Shown: positions 17,795 to 26,013 of the stretch, one piece after another | How positions within the stretch are numbered: the stretch's first letter is position 1 | Layout of the letters: each line of letters starts with the position of its first letter | Source of the DNA: Oscillospiraceae bacterium | Lineage (GTDB): Bacteria; Bacillota; Clostridia; Oscillospirales; Ruminococcaceae | NCBI GenBank assembly: GCA_021199335.1 | Contig: JAJQIG010000018.1 | Coordinates: 1 to 64,000, forward strand | Reading direction: 5' to 3' | DNA: 64,000 nucleotides | Notes under the pieces: generated by a model | What the model was told of the DNA's origin: nothing | The model's database searches: none | Seen by the model: the letters and a program-made list of their open reading frames with translations, nothing else | Translations under genes and position numbers: made by a program

Positions 17795-17823
17795 ATTATA
17801 CCCCACAATTTCAGATATGTCAA
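17795..17823 (-). promoter_or_regulatory. Promoter of hisE
   Basis: Minus strand TTGACA, 17 bases, TATAAT: a near-perfect sigma-A promoter about 40 bases ahead of the hisE ATG. Confidence 0.85.
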
Positions 17824-17878
17824 CATCGGTACAAATCGTCAAGAACTGCATATCATAAAGCAAGGAGGTTTTGTATAT

Positions 17879-18433
17879 ATGCAGTTCAGTATAAACACAC
17901 ATAAATATCTCGATGCATATTACGAGATATTATCGGAAATGCAGTCCCAAATGACTTCCGTAAAATTCGACAGCAGCATTTCGGAGAATTTCATAAAACA
18001 GATGCTGCCACATCACAGGGCAGCTATTAAAATGTCAGAGGAGCTTTTAAAGTACACCGAAAACATATCTCTGCAAAACATTGCTCTTAACATAATATCG
18101 GAACAAACACAAAGCATCGAGAATATGGAAAGCGTAGAAGCAATATGCAGCAGAACCGAGGATAATGCGTCCAACCTAAATAAATACCGCAGAAAAAATA
18201 CGGATATTCTGAACAATATGTTTACAAATATGCGCAAGGCTCGTGCGTGCAATTCCATTGACATAAGCTTTATGCACCAAATGATACCGCATCATTTGGG
18301 CGCAATAGGTATGGCTGAGAATGCGCTTTGCTTTGAAATATGCTCTGAGCTTGTACCAATACTTGACTCAATAATAACATCGCAGAAAAAAGGAGTTTGT
18401 CAAATGAGAGAGCTTTTATCAGCCCTTACTTAA
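17879..18433 (+). CDS. DUF305-family protein
   Basis: 184 residues with two DUF305 repeats: FIKQMLPHHRAAIKMSEE near residue 40 and FMHQMIPHHLGAIGMAENA near residue 132. DUF305 proteins are helical, ferritin-like, with paired His/Met that may bind metal; their function is not established. No signal peptide is seen, unlike many secreted members. AAGGAGG precedes the start. It is a lone plus-strand gene between hisI and hisE, ended by a clear terminator. No link to histidine synthesis is evident. Confidence 0.85.
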   Translation: MQFSINTHKYLDAYYEILSEMQSQMTSVKFDSSISENFIKQMLPHHRAAIKMSEELLKYTENISLQNIALNIISEQTQSIENMESVEAICSRTEDNASNLNKYRRKNTDILNNMFTNMRKARACNSIDISFMHQMIPHHLGAIGMAENALCFEICSELVPILDSIITSQKKGVCQMRELLSALT

Positions 18434-18452
18434 ACCAAACTCTTTCCGAGCG

Positions 18453-18497
18453 AATCAGCCGATTAATCTCTCTTGATACAGTCGGCTGATTTTTTTC
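18453..18497 (+). terminator. Terminator of the DUF305 gene
   Basis: Ten-base arms AATCAGCCGA / TCGGCTGATT with a run of T after the second arm on the plus strand only. Confidence 0.85.
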
Positions 18498-18511
18498 GAA
18501 AAAATAGTGCC

Positions 18512-18865
18512 TTAATCATTTTCCTCATTATACATTTCGTTAAAGAAGCAACTATAAGAGCCTGTATGACAAGCTACACCGATCTGCTTAACATTTAAAA
18601 GCAATGTATCATTATCGCAGTCGGCGTAAATCGATACAACCTTTTGGAGGTGTCCGCTTGTTGCGCCTTTGTTCCAAAGCTCATGCCGTGAACGGCTCCA
18701 ATACCAAGTATAGCCCGTTTCAAGAGTTTTTTTAAGGCTTTCCTTATTCATATATGCGAGCATAAGAACCGTTTTTGTGTCAACATCAAAGGCAATGGCA
18801 GGAATAAGTTCAGCCTTTTCAAAATATTTATCCAAATCATTTGTATCAATCTTGATTTTTCCCAT
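18512..18865 (-). CDS. hisI: Phosphoribosyl-AMP cyclohydrolase
   Basis: Opens the adenine ring of PR-AMP, third step of histidine synthesis. 117 residues, a stand-alone HisI. The blocks [30 protein letters not shown] and the zinc ligands DCDNDTLL and GVACHTG are present. GGAGGGG lies six bases before the chosen ATG. It is the last gene of the hisZ-to-hisI transcript, downstream of the DUF2726 protein. Confidence 0.96.
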   Translation of the reverse strand: MGKIKIDTNDLDKYFEKAELIPAIAFDVDTKTVLMLAYMNKESLKKTLETGYTWYWSRSRHELWNKGATSGHLQKVVSIYADCDNDTLLLNVKQIGVACHTGSYSCFFNEMYNEEND

Positions 18866-18881
18866 CAGATACCCCTCCGTT

Positions 18882-19634
18882 TTATAAATTATTGTAATCC
18901 TTATCCTCATATGGCTCGGATGAGTAGCCCTTTGATTTTAAGGATGAAACAAATCTGTCAAGGACAGACTTCCAGAAGTTATCAAACCAACCACGCCCAC
19001 CAAAACATTTAAGCAATTTGGGGCTTATGTAATAATACAGACGAATTACCATTCTGCCGAAAGCTGTTTTATCCAGTCTGTTATCCCTAAATCTGCGCAG
19101 CACCCACACACTCGGACAGTCATATGTGCCGTAAACAGCCGTGGCGATATAACACGCACCCTTTTGAGCCTTTTTGGGCTTATTTTTCTGCGATTTATTG
19201 TCCTTATCTTCAGCGGAATGGGCTATTCTCACAAAATTTGGAGCATCGGCAATGGCTTCATTAACAGTTTTTGAAATATATTCCTGATTGACTCCATAGC
19301 TTGTCCAAAATGTCACAACCTTAATTCCCGCTTCATCACAGATTTTTTTGACCTTATGATCCCTTTCCTTCCTTTTAGAGGAATTGTGGCTTTGGTCATT
19401 TATTTCTATTAATATAATGGGATGATACAACTTATCGAACACGCAAAAGTCGATATTTCTAAATAATTCATTTATAAATGTCGAATTATCGTTACGTGTG
19501 ATGATTGATGCCAAATTGACCTGTGGCTGAACAATATATTCATCTGTCAATGCATTCTTTATTGCATCAAAATACTGTTTTTCGGAATCCGTAATTAATG
19601 TTGGCTTCAACGAATACAAGAACTTGCTGTCCAT
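18882..19634 (-). CDS. DUF2726 nuclease-like protein with CFI-box C terminus
   Basis: 250 residues in two parts. Residues about 8-125 resemble DUF2726, a restriction-endonuclease-like fold: [11 protein letters not shown], a conserved Asp in the NIDFCVFDK segment and [19 protein letters not shown], with the acidic-x-E-x-N/K layout of that fold. After a Lys-rich linker, about 157-250 form a CFI-box module ([20 protein letters not shown]), of unknown role. No signal peptide. It lies between hisF and hisI, with its own GGGGAG site, 16 bases from hisI. A DNA- or RNA-cleaving role is only suggested by the fold; nothing links it to histidine. Confidence 0.7.
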   Translation of the reverse strand: MDSKFLYSLKPTLITDSEKQYFDAIKNALTDEYIVQPQVNLASIITRNDNSTFINELFRNIDFCVFDKLYHPIILIEINDQSHNSSKRKERDHKVKKICDEAGIKVVTFWTSYGVNQEYISKTVNEAIADAPNFVRIAHSAEDKDNKSQKNKPKKAQKGACYIATAVYGTYDCPSVWVLRRFRDNRLDKTAFGRMVIRLYYYISPKLLKCFGGRGWFDNFWKSVLDRFVSSLKSKGYSSEPYEDKDYNNL

Positions 19635-19658
19635 ACTCTCTCCCCTTTAAATAATTTT

Positions 19659-20414
19659 CTATCTCACATTTATTCCCTTGCTTCGGCAATCCTCTTTAAC
19701 TTGCCCTACAGTAAGCTCCTTAAAATGAAAAAGCGATGCCGCCAATGCCGCCGAACAGTTTGTTTTAAGGAAAGCCTCGGAAAAATCGGTCAGCTTTCCT
19801 GCGCCGCCGCTTGCAATGACAGGGATTTTTACGACACTGCATATTGCATTTAGCATATCAATGTCAAATCCGCCTTTAACCCCATCAGTATCCATTGAGG
19901 TAAGCAAAATTTCCCCTGCGCCAAGCTGTTCAACTTTTTTCGCCCATTCAACAGCATCAATTTGCATATCTATTCTTCCGCCATTAATAACCACCGTATA
20001 ATGCCCATCGTCACATTTTTTTGCATCGATTGCAGCAACCACACATTGACAACCGAAAATATCCGCAGCCTCTTTTATGAGCCGTGGGTTTCTTACGGCG
20101 GCGGAATTAACGGAAACCTTATCTGCACCCGCACGCAATGTGTCCCTGAAATCATCAATGGTTCTTATACCTCCGCCGACCGTCAAGGGGACAAAAACCT
20201 CTTGCGCAGTCCTGCGAACGACATCAAGCATAGTTCCCCTACCCTCATGGGAAGCAGTTATATCAAGAAAAACAATTTCATCTGCGCCTTGCCTGTCATA
20301 TTCGGCAGCACATTTCACAGGGTCTCCAACCTCTTTTATTCCGACAAAATTTATGCCCTTTACAACCTTGCCCTCGCGGACATCAAGACAAGGCACAATT
20401 CTTTTTGCAAGCAT
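19659..20414 (-). CDS. hisF: Imidazole glycerol phosphate synthase, cyclase subunit
   Basis: With HisH makes imidazole glycerol phosphate and AICAR from PRFAR and ammonia. 251 residues, a full TIM barrel. Family marks are [15 protein letters not shown] with the catalytic Asp at residue 11, TVGGGIRT, the second catalytic Asp in [13 protein letters not shown], and [10 protein letters not shown]. The HisF-versus-HisA choice is supported by the KGINF start and the DGVKGGFD loop. It directly follows hisH; in many clostridial operons hisA lies between them, but here it does not. Confidence 0.97.
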   Translation of the reverse strand: MLAKRIVPCLDVREGKVVKGINFVGIKEVGDPVKCAAEYDRQGADEIVFLDITASHEGRGTMLDVVRRTAQEVFVPLTVGGGIRTIDDFRDTLRAGADKVSVNSAAVRNPRLIKEAADIFGCQCVVAAIDAKKCDDGHYTVVINGGRIDMQIDAVEWAKKVEQLGAGEILLTSMDTDGVKGGFDIDMLNAICSVVKIPVIASGGAGKLTDFSEAFLKTNCSAALAASLFHFKELTVGQVKEDCRSKGINVR

Positions 20415-20426
20415 ATATTATCCTCC

Positions 20427-21032
20427 CTACTTAACGAGCTCAGCAAAATTTTTCAGCATTTTAAGTCCCGCTTCTCCGCTTTTTTCGGGATGAAATTGAG
20501 AGCCGTAAACATACTTACCGTTGTAAACAAGGGCAGTAATCCTTCCGCCGTAATCACAATAAGCGGCGACATCGTTATCGCTGCAGACTGCTGCATAGGA
20601 ATGCACAAAATAAACGTATTCTCCCTCAGAAATTCCCTTCAAAAGCGGACAGGTTTTATTATAAATCAAGCTGTTCCATCCCATATGTGGAACGGACAGA
20701 TCAACCCGCTCAATTTTTTCGACACCTCCCTTGATAAGACCAAGGCCCTCGGTTTCTTCAAATTCAAAGCTTCTTTCAAAAATAAGCTGCATTCCGAGGC
20801 ATATTCCGAGGAAGGGCTTAATCTGTGACTGTTCTCTTATAACCTCGACAAGACCGCTGTTACTCAGCATTTTCATCGCCGATGGAAAAGCGCCGACTCC
20901 GGGAAGAATTATTTCATCTGCGCTGCGAATTTCATCTGCATCGGCTGTCAACTTACCGTCAATTCCGAGAAAATCAAGCGCATTTTTTACACTGAAGATG
21001 TTTCCTGCGCCGTAATCAACAATAGCAATCAT
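20427..21032 (-). CDS. hisH: Imidazole glycerol phosphate synthase, glutaminase subunit
   Basis: Class I glutamine amidotransferase that supplies ammonia to HisF. 201 residues. The nucleophile Cys lies in FLGICLGMQLIFE, and the His-Glu pair in GSQFHPEKSG. The oxyanion-region LPGVGAFPSAM block is present near residue 47. It begins one base before hisB and ends 12 bases from hisF. Confidence 0.97.
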   Translation of the reverse strand: MIAIVDYGAGNIFSVKNALDFLGIDGKLTADADEIRSADEIILPGVGAFPSAMKMLSNSGLVEVIREQSQIKPFLGICLGMQLIFERSFEFEETEGLGLIKGGVEKIERVDLSVPHMGWNSLIYNKTCPLLKGISEGEYVYFVHSYAAVCSDNDVAAYCDYGGRITALVYNGKYVYGSQFHPEKSGEAGLKMLKNFAELVK

Positions 21033-21611
21033 TTATAATACACCCTTTGTAGAGAGAATTTCTCCGCCATTCAAAGACGCTGCGGATTTAAGAGCATGAG
21101 CAGTTGCCTTGAAGAGAGCTTCGATAATGTGGTGATCGTTTTTGCCGTACTTTTCTGTAACATGAAGAGTTATTCCTGCATTGAACGCAAATGCCCTAAA
21201 AAATTCTTCTGTAAGGCAGGTATCAAATCCGCCTACCTTATCATCGGAAAAATCCGCTTCAAAGACTAAGAACGGACGATTGCTTATATCAAGGCAGGCA
21301 AATCCAAGCGCTTCATCCATTGGTATATAAGCCGAACCGTACCTGTTTATGCCTTTTCTGTTCCCTATCGCTTGTTTAAAAGCTTGACCGAGGACTATTC
21401 CCGTATCCTCAACGGTGTGATGGCTGTCAACATAAAGATCTCCGTCAGCTTTCAGAGTAATATCAAAACCGCTGTGAACGGAGAGAGCCGTCAGCATATG
21501 ATCAAAAAAACCTATTCCCGTGGATATTTCGGCTTTTCCGTTTCCGTCAAGATTAAGCCTTACTGTAATGTCTGTTTCTTTGGTTTTTCTTGTTATTTCG
21601 GATGTACGCAT
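21033..21611 (-). CDS. hisB: Imidazoleglycerol-phosphate dehydratase
   Basis: Dehydrates imidazole glycerol phosphate. 192 residues, a monofunctional HisB with no fused phosphatase. The metal-binding His-rich motifs are visible: GFFDHML, DSHHTVEDTGI and NDHHIIEALFKA. It lies six bases after hisC and abuts hisH. Histidinol-phosphate phosphatase must be encoded elsewhere. Confidence 0.97.
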   Translation of the reverse strand: MRTSEITRKTKETDITVRLNLDGNGKAEISTGIGFFDHMLTALSVHSGFDITLKADGDLYVDSHHTVEDTGIVLGQAFKQAIGNRKGINRYGSAYIPMDEALGFACLDISNRPFLVFEADFSDDKVGGFDTCLTEEFFRAFAFNAGITLHVTEKYGKNDHHIIEALFKATAHALKSAASLNGGEILSTKGVL

Positions 21612-21617
21612 TTCTTA

Positions 21618-22679
21618 TCACCCCTCAATTCCTGAAAGAATTTCATCAAGAGCCGAGATAACGGCGGCATTTTCTTCTTTTGTACCCGCAGAAATTCTTA
21701 TACAGCTTCCCATGTATCTTACGGCAATTGACTTTTCGAGAAGTTTGCTGTGGATTTCCTTCGCTGCCGAGGTTTTAATAAAAACAAAATTTGTTACAGA
21801 ATCATAAACCTTTTCAAACTTTTTATATTTCACCGCAAGCTCCTCTATTGCTGATTGAAGCTCTTTTCTGCTTTCAATTATTTTCAAGCGGCAATCCTCA
21901 AGAGTTTCCTTTTCCGAAAGAATAAGCTTTCCTATTGCCTGGGAAATTGAGTCGGTGTTATACGGTGACTTAACCGCTCTCATAGCGCCCGTTATCTTCG
22001 GAACAGCCACAGCAAATCCAAGTCGGATTGCCGCCATCCCGATTGCCTTTGAGCAGGTTTTAAGTATAATAAGGTTATCAAACTCCTCAACCATGTCGAG
22101 AATGCTCTGATCCCAAAAATCCATATATGCCTCATCGACAACCACAAGGCAGCTTACGCCCTTAATGAGCCTTATTACCTCTTCACGCTTAAGTCCCAGT
22201 GAGGTTGGGTTGCACGGGTTAGAAAAAATTACAGCCTTAACATTGTTATTATTGCAATATTCAATCACCTTTACAACATCAATTTTAAGGTTATTCTCCT
22301 TAGGCATAGTGTCAACCTTGAGCTCATAAAGCTCACTATAAAAGGCATACATTGAAAAATCGGGGGAAAGAGTCAGAACCTTATCGCCCTTTTCGAGGAA
22401 GCAGCTGCAAATAATGCTTATAAGCTCATCTGAACCGTTACCCGCCGTGACAAGCTCCTCCGAAATTCCGTATAGATCGGCGAATGCCTTATTAACTGCG
22501 GATGCAGTGGGATCGGGGTATCTGTTAAGCTGCAAGCCTTTAACGGCAATGGCAATTTTATCTCCGAAAATATCATTAATATTGAAGCAGGATTCATTTG
22601 CATCAAGTCTGATTTTATAATTTCCCTCAATGGGGTCATAAGCCTCTATTCTTTTCAGCTTATCGTTCAGTTCATACAT
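21618..22679 (-). CDS. hisC: Histidinol-phosphate aminotransferase
   Basis: PLP enzyme converting imidazole acetol phosphate to histidinol phosphate. 353 residues, fold type I. The PLP lysine is in KTCSKAIGMAAIRLGF, with upstream NPCNPTSLG and VVDEAYMDF. The start has GGAAGG before it. Context within the his run supports HisC over other class II aminotransferases. Confidence 0.95.
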   Translation of the reverse strand: MYELNDKLKRIEAYDPIEGNYKIRLDANESCFNINDIFGDKIAIAVKGLQLNRYPDPTASAVNKAFADLYGISEELVTAGNGSDELISIICSCFLEKGDKVLTLSPDFSMYAFYSELYELKVDTMPKENNLKIDVVKVIEYCNNNNVKAVIFSNPCNPTSLGLKREEVIRLIKGVSCLVVVDEAYMDFWDQSILDMVEEFDNLIILKTCSKAIGMAAIRLGFAVAVPKITGAMRAVKSPYNTDSISQAIGKLILSEKETLEDCRLKIIESRKELQSAIEELAVKYKKFEKVYDSVTNFVFIKTSAAKEIHSKLLEKSIAVRYMGSCIRISAGTKEENAAVISALDEILSGIEG

Positions 22680-22709
22680 AAAAAGCCCTTCCTTTCAGGA
22701 AATTTCAAT

Positions 22710-23996
22710 TTATTCAAATCTTACCCTAATTGCGTTTGCGTGCGCTGTAAGTCCTTCACGCTCGGCGATGCAGACGATATCGTTCTTTGCATCAAGCAAA
22801 GCCTGTTCGGTATAATAGATGAAGCTTGAACGCTTTGTAAAGCTGTACACCGAAAGCGGAGAGAAAAATCTTGCCGTCCCGCTTGTGGGAAGAACATGAT
22901 TAGGGCCCGCAAAATAATCGCCAAGCGGTTCAGGGGCATATTTACCAAGGAAGATTGAACCTGCGTTATCAATTCTGCCAAGATACTCCATAGGATTTTC
23001 AACCTGCATTTCGAGATGCTCGGGGGCGAGGCTGTTTGCTATATCAATTGCATCAAGGACAGACTTTGCTACAATAACTGCGCCGTAATTATCTATGGAT
23101 TTGCTTATAATATCCTTTCTTGAAAGAGATTTCTTCTGACGTTCAATTTCATCAATGGTTTTATCCGCAATTTCATCACTTGTTGTGATAAGAATTGCAG
23201 ATGCAAGGACATCATGCTCCGCCTGTGACATGAGATCAGCGGCAAGATACTTGGGGTCTGCGGTTTCATCGGCAACAATAAGGATCTCGCTCGGGCCTGC
23301 AACCATATCGATATCGACAATGCCGAAAAGCATTTTCTTAGCCGTTGCGACAAAAATATTTCCCGGGCCTACAATCTTATCGACCTTTGGAATTTCCTCT
23401 GTGCCATAAGCGAGCGCTGCAATAGCCTGCGCTCCGCCTGCCATGAAAACACGGTCAACTCCGCATGTTGCGGCCGCAATAAGAATATCCTTGTTTGGTG
23501 TTCCGTCCTTTTGGGGAGGAGTTACCATTATAATTTCTTTAACTCCTGCAATCTTTGCGGGTATTGCATTCATAAGCACAGACGATGGATAAGCGGCAGT
23601 ACCTCCCGGGACATAAAGCCCAACCCTATCAAGCCCTCTTACGCGCTGACCGAGTATAACACCGTTCGCCAGAGGGTTAATAAAGCCCTGTTCCGTTTGT
23701 CTTTGGTGAAAATCAGTAATATTTTCCTGGGCATTCAAGAGTGCGTTAACAAAATCGGGATTGGCCTCGCTGAGGGCATCGTTTATAACATCCCTTGGAA
23801 CCTCATAATATTCCGGGAGCTTACCGTCAAATTTGATGGTATAGTCCTTAACGGCTTTATCCCCGCCGTTTTTTACGGTTTCGATAATTTCTCCGACAAT
23901 CTCGCTTACTTTTTTGTCCTTTTCTCCATTACGTTTTTCAACCTCTTTAAGGAAGTTTTTTTCATCCGTTCCGTTTGCGTAAATTTTCTTCATCAT
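22710..23996 (-). CDS. hisD: Histidinol dehydrogenase
   Basis: Oxidises histidinol to histidine in two NAD-dependent steps. 428 residues, normal length. Typical blocks are [40 protein letters not shown] with zinc ligands, and the APEHLE segment with the catalytic Glu-His. Two tandem ATGs open the gene; the first is used here. It follows hisG by 33 bases. Confidence 0.97.
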   Translation of the reverse strand: MMKKIYANGTDEKNFLKEVEKRNGEKDKKVSEIVGEIIETVKNGGDKAVKDYTIKFDGKLPEYYEVPRDVINDALSEANPDFVNALLNAQENITDFHQRQTEQGFINPLANGVILGQRVRGLDRVGLYVPGGTAAYPSSVLMNAIPAKIAGVKEIIMVTPPQKDGTPNKDILIAAATCGVDRVFMAGGAQAIAALAYGTEEIPKVDKIVGPGNIFVATAKKMLFGIVDIDMVAGPSEILIVADETADPKYLAADLMSQAEHDVLASAILITTSDEIADKTIDEIERQKKSLSRKDIISKSIDNYGAVIVAKSVLDAIDIANSLAPEHLEMQVENPMEYLGRIDNAGSIFLGKYAPEPLGDYFAGPNHVLPTSGTARFFSPLSVYSFTKRSSFIYYTEQALLDAKNDIVCIAEREGLTAHANAIRVRFE

Positions 23997-24029
23997 TTTA
24001 AATCATTCCTTTCGGTAAACAGGGCCTGT

Positions 24030-24671
24030 TTATTCATCAAGATTATCTTCGATTTTCTTAATCAAATCCTCAATTTCCTGCTGACGGATTTTAAGGCTTA
24101 CCGTATTAACGATAAGTCTTGCGGAAATCGGGGCAACATCTTCATAAACCTCAAGTCCGTTTTCACGGAGGGTTGTTCCCGTTTCAACAATATCGACAAT
24201 GGCATCCGCAAGATTAAGGAGCGGCGCAAGCTCAACGCTTCCCTCAATTTTTACTATTTCAACATCCATACCTTTTTTTTCAAAGAATGATCGAGAAACA
24301 TTGGGATATTTCGTGGCAATGGTTTTTACGTTATAGCCTTGATAAAAATCCTCGCCCTTTTTTCCCGCAAGGGCGAACTTGCAGCGACCGAATCCAAGGT
24401 CAACAACCTCGAAAAATTTGCCGCTCATTTCCATAATAGTATCCTTGCCAACTACGCCCATATCACATACACCGTGTTCAACATAAGTAATAACATCCGC
24501 GGCCTTTGCAAGCACTACTTCAATAGAATCACCAACGGGGAGAATAAGCCTTCTTCCCTTTTCTCTCACAGCGGTGCAGTCATAACCGATTTTTTCAAGC
24601 AAGCCAACTGTATCCTTTTCCAATCTGCCCTTTGTAAGCGCAATACGCAGCTTTCGATTTCCATTATTCAT
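24030..24671 (-). CDS. hisG: ATP phosphoribosyltransferase, short form
   Basis: Commits ATP and PRPP to histidine synthesis. 213 residues, the short HisG that lacks the C-terminal His-binding domain and needs HisZ. Visible blocks are LRIALTKGRLEKDT, the substrate region EHGVCDMGVVGKD and the PRPP loop IVDIVETGTTLREN. It overlaps hisZ by 8 bases, so the two subunits are made together; GGAGGTG precedes the start. Confidence 0.96.
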   Translation of the reverse strand: MNNGNRKLRIALTKGRLEKDTVGLLEKIGYDCTAVREKGRRLILPVGDSIEVVLAKAADVITYVEHGVCDMGVVGKDTIMEMSGKFFEVVDLGFGRCKFALAGKKGEDFYQGYNVKTIATKYPNVSRSFFEKKGMDVEIVKIEGSVELAPLLNLADAIVDIVETGTTLRENGLEVYEDVAPISARLIVNTVSLKIRQQEIEDLIKKIEDNLDE

Positions 24672-25875
24672 TGCAGCTCACCTCCAAATCGGTTTCAGTA
24701 ACCTTATCCGAAACGCAGAAAAGCTTCTTTATACCCTTACTTTCCGCATATTTCCTTGTTTCCTCGGGGGTATCATATACTGAATTTTCAACGGTCATTC
24801 CCTCGGAAATCATCTTACGCATATATTCAAAGCCTGCCATTTCATATCCGCTTTCCGAAAAAACGATTGCATCGGCGACACACACCTTGTATGTATTAGA
24901 ACGCTTTATAAGCTTTGAGGCAGCGTCTATATTTATCGCAAAACCCGTTGCAGGGACATCATAGCCGAACTCCGCAAGAAGATGGTTATATCGTCCTCCC
25001 GAAAGAACGGCATCGCCATATCCCTCAAGGTAGCCTTTCATAACTACTCCGGTATAGTAATCCATTTTATTAACAATTCCCAAGTCAACGGTGATCTTTC
25101 CGTCATAGCCAAGGGAGGAGAGGTCATTATAGATTGCTTTCAGATCTGCAAGAATTCTGTCGATTTTTTCATCGGCAAAGAGGTTAGCAGCCTTATCGAA
25201 AACCTCTATTCCTCCAAAAAGTCTTGGAAGCTGCTTCAGGGCATTGGTAATTTCATTATTTCCGATTGTATCAAGCAAATCGTTAAGGGCAGGGTAATTT
25301 TTCACCTCTATAAGACTTCTGATTTGCTCCTTTGCGGCAGCATCCGCATCCAGTTTATTCACAAGCTCCCTAAAAAAGCCTATATCACCGATTTCAAAAC
25401 GAAACCTATCGTTATCGCATGAGGCTAAAACCTCAATGGCGGTTGATATTACTTCGAGGTCCGCCCTGCGTGAATCCGAACCGATAAGCTCTATTCCCAT
25501 CTGCTTTATTTCATCGCTTCCGCCCCTCATAGCGGGATTGCTGCTGTACACAGTCTGCCTGTAGAACATACGCAGGGGAAGCGAAACCTCACGAAGTCTT
25601 GTTGCGGCAACCCTTGCGATTGGCATAGTCGAATCAGGACGCAAAACAAGCAATCTGCCCTTACTATCGACAAGCTTATACATACTTTCCTGCGGGAAAT
25701 ACCTTGACCTAAGGTTAAACACATCGAAAAACTCAATTCCCGGGGTAACAATTTCACAATATCCCTTTGATGCGAAAATCCCCGAAATTTTCTGTTCAAC
25801 ACTGTTTCTTATTGCACAATCCTCGAACAGCAAATCATTTGTACCCTCGGGAGTAATTAAATCATACTGTTTCAT
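24664..25875 (-). CDS. hisZ: ATP phosphoribosyltransferase regulatory subunit
   Basis: HisRS-like protein without charging activity that forms the HisG-HisZ complex and confers histidine feedback. 403 residues from MKQYDLITPEG. Class II synthetase motif 2-like block LPLRMFYRQTVYSS and FEIGDIGFF are visible; the C-terminal anticodon domain of true HisRS is replaced by a degenerate region. Its overlap with short hisG settles the call over HisS. First gene of the his operon, about 52 bases from the predicted transcript start. Confidence 0.95.
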   Translation of the reverse strand: MKQYDLITPEGTNDLLFEDCAIRNSVEQKISGIFASKGYCEIVTPGIEFFDVFNLRSRYFPQESMYKLVDSKGRLLVLRPDSTMPIARVAATRLREVSLPLRMFYRQTVYSSNPAMRGGSDEIKQMGIELIGSDSRRADLEVISTAIEVLASCDNDRFRFEIGDIGFFRELVNKLDADAAAKEQIRSLIEVKNYPALNDLLDTIGNNEITNALKQLPRLFGGIEVFDKAANLFADEKIDRILADLKAIYNDLSSLGYDGKITVDLGIVNKMDYYTGVVMKGYLEGYGDAVLSGGRYNHLLAEFGYDVPATGFAINIDAASKLIKRSNTYKVCVADAIVFSESGYEMAGFEYMRKMISEGMTVENSVYDTPEETRKYAESKGIKKLFCVSDKVTETDLEVSCNE

Positions 25876-25909
25876 TAAACCTATCCTCACTTTACTTTAT
25901 CGTGTTAAA

Positions 25910-25925
25910 ACGCTATCACGCTATC
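25910..25925 (-). repeat. Tandem 8-base repeat at his operon start
   Basis: Two perfect copies of GATAGCGT (minus strand), followed by the degenerate copy GATAAAGT, begin just after the predicted his transcription start. The position suits a repressor operator, but no cognate regulator is in the window. Confidence 0.4.
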
Positions 25926-25933
25926 TTAGCATT

Positions 25934-25962
25934 ATAATAACACACTGCTACAAAAAAGTCAA
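25934..25962 (-). promoter_or_regulatory. Promoter of his operon
   Basis: Minus strand TTGACT, 17 bases, TATTAT, close to consensus. The leader to hisZ is only about 50 bases, too short for a T-box. Confidence 0.8.
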
Positions 25963-26013
25963 CAGTTATAATTGTTAATTTTCTGCAAATGATACAAAAT
26001 CTGCCTGAGCTGA

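Noticed and set aside
24664..25875. Histidyl-tRNA synthetase
   Set aside because: The C-terminal anticodon-binding part is degenerate, and the gene overlaps a short hisG, which fits HisZ.
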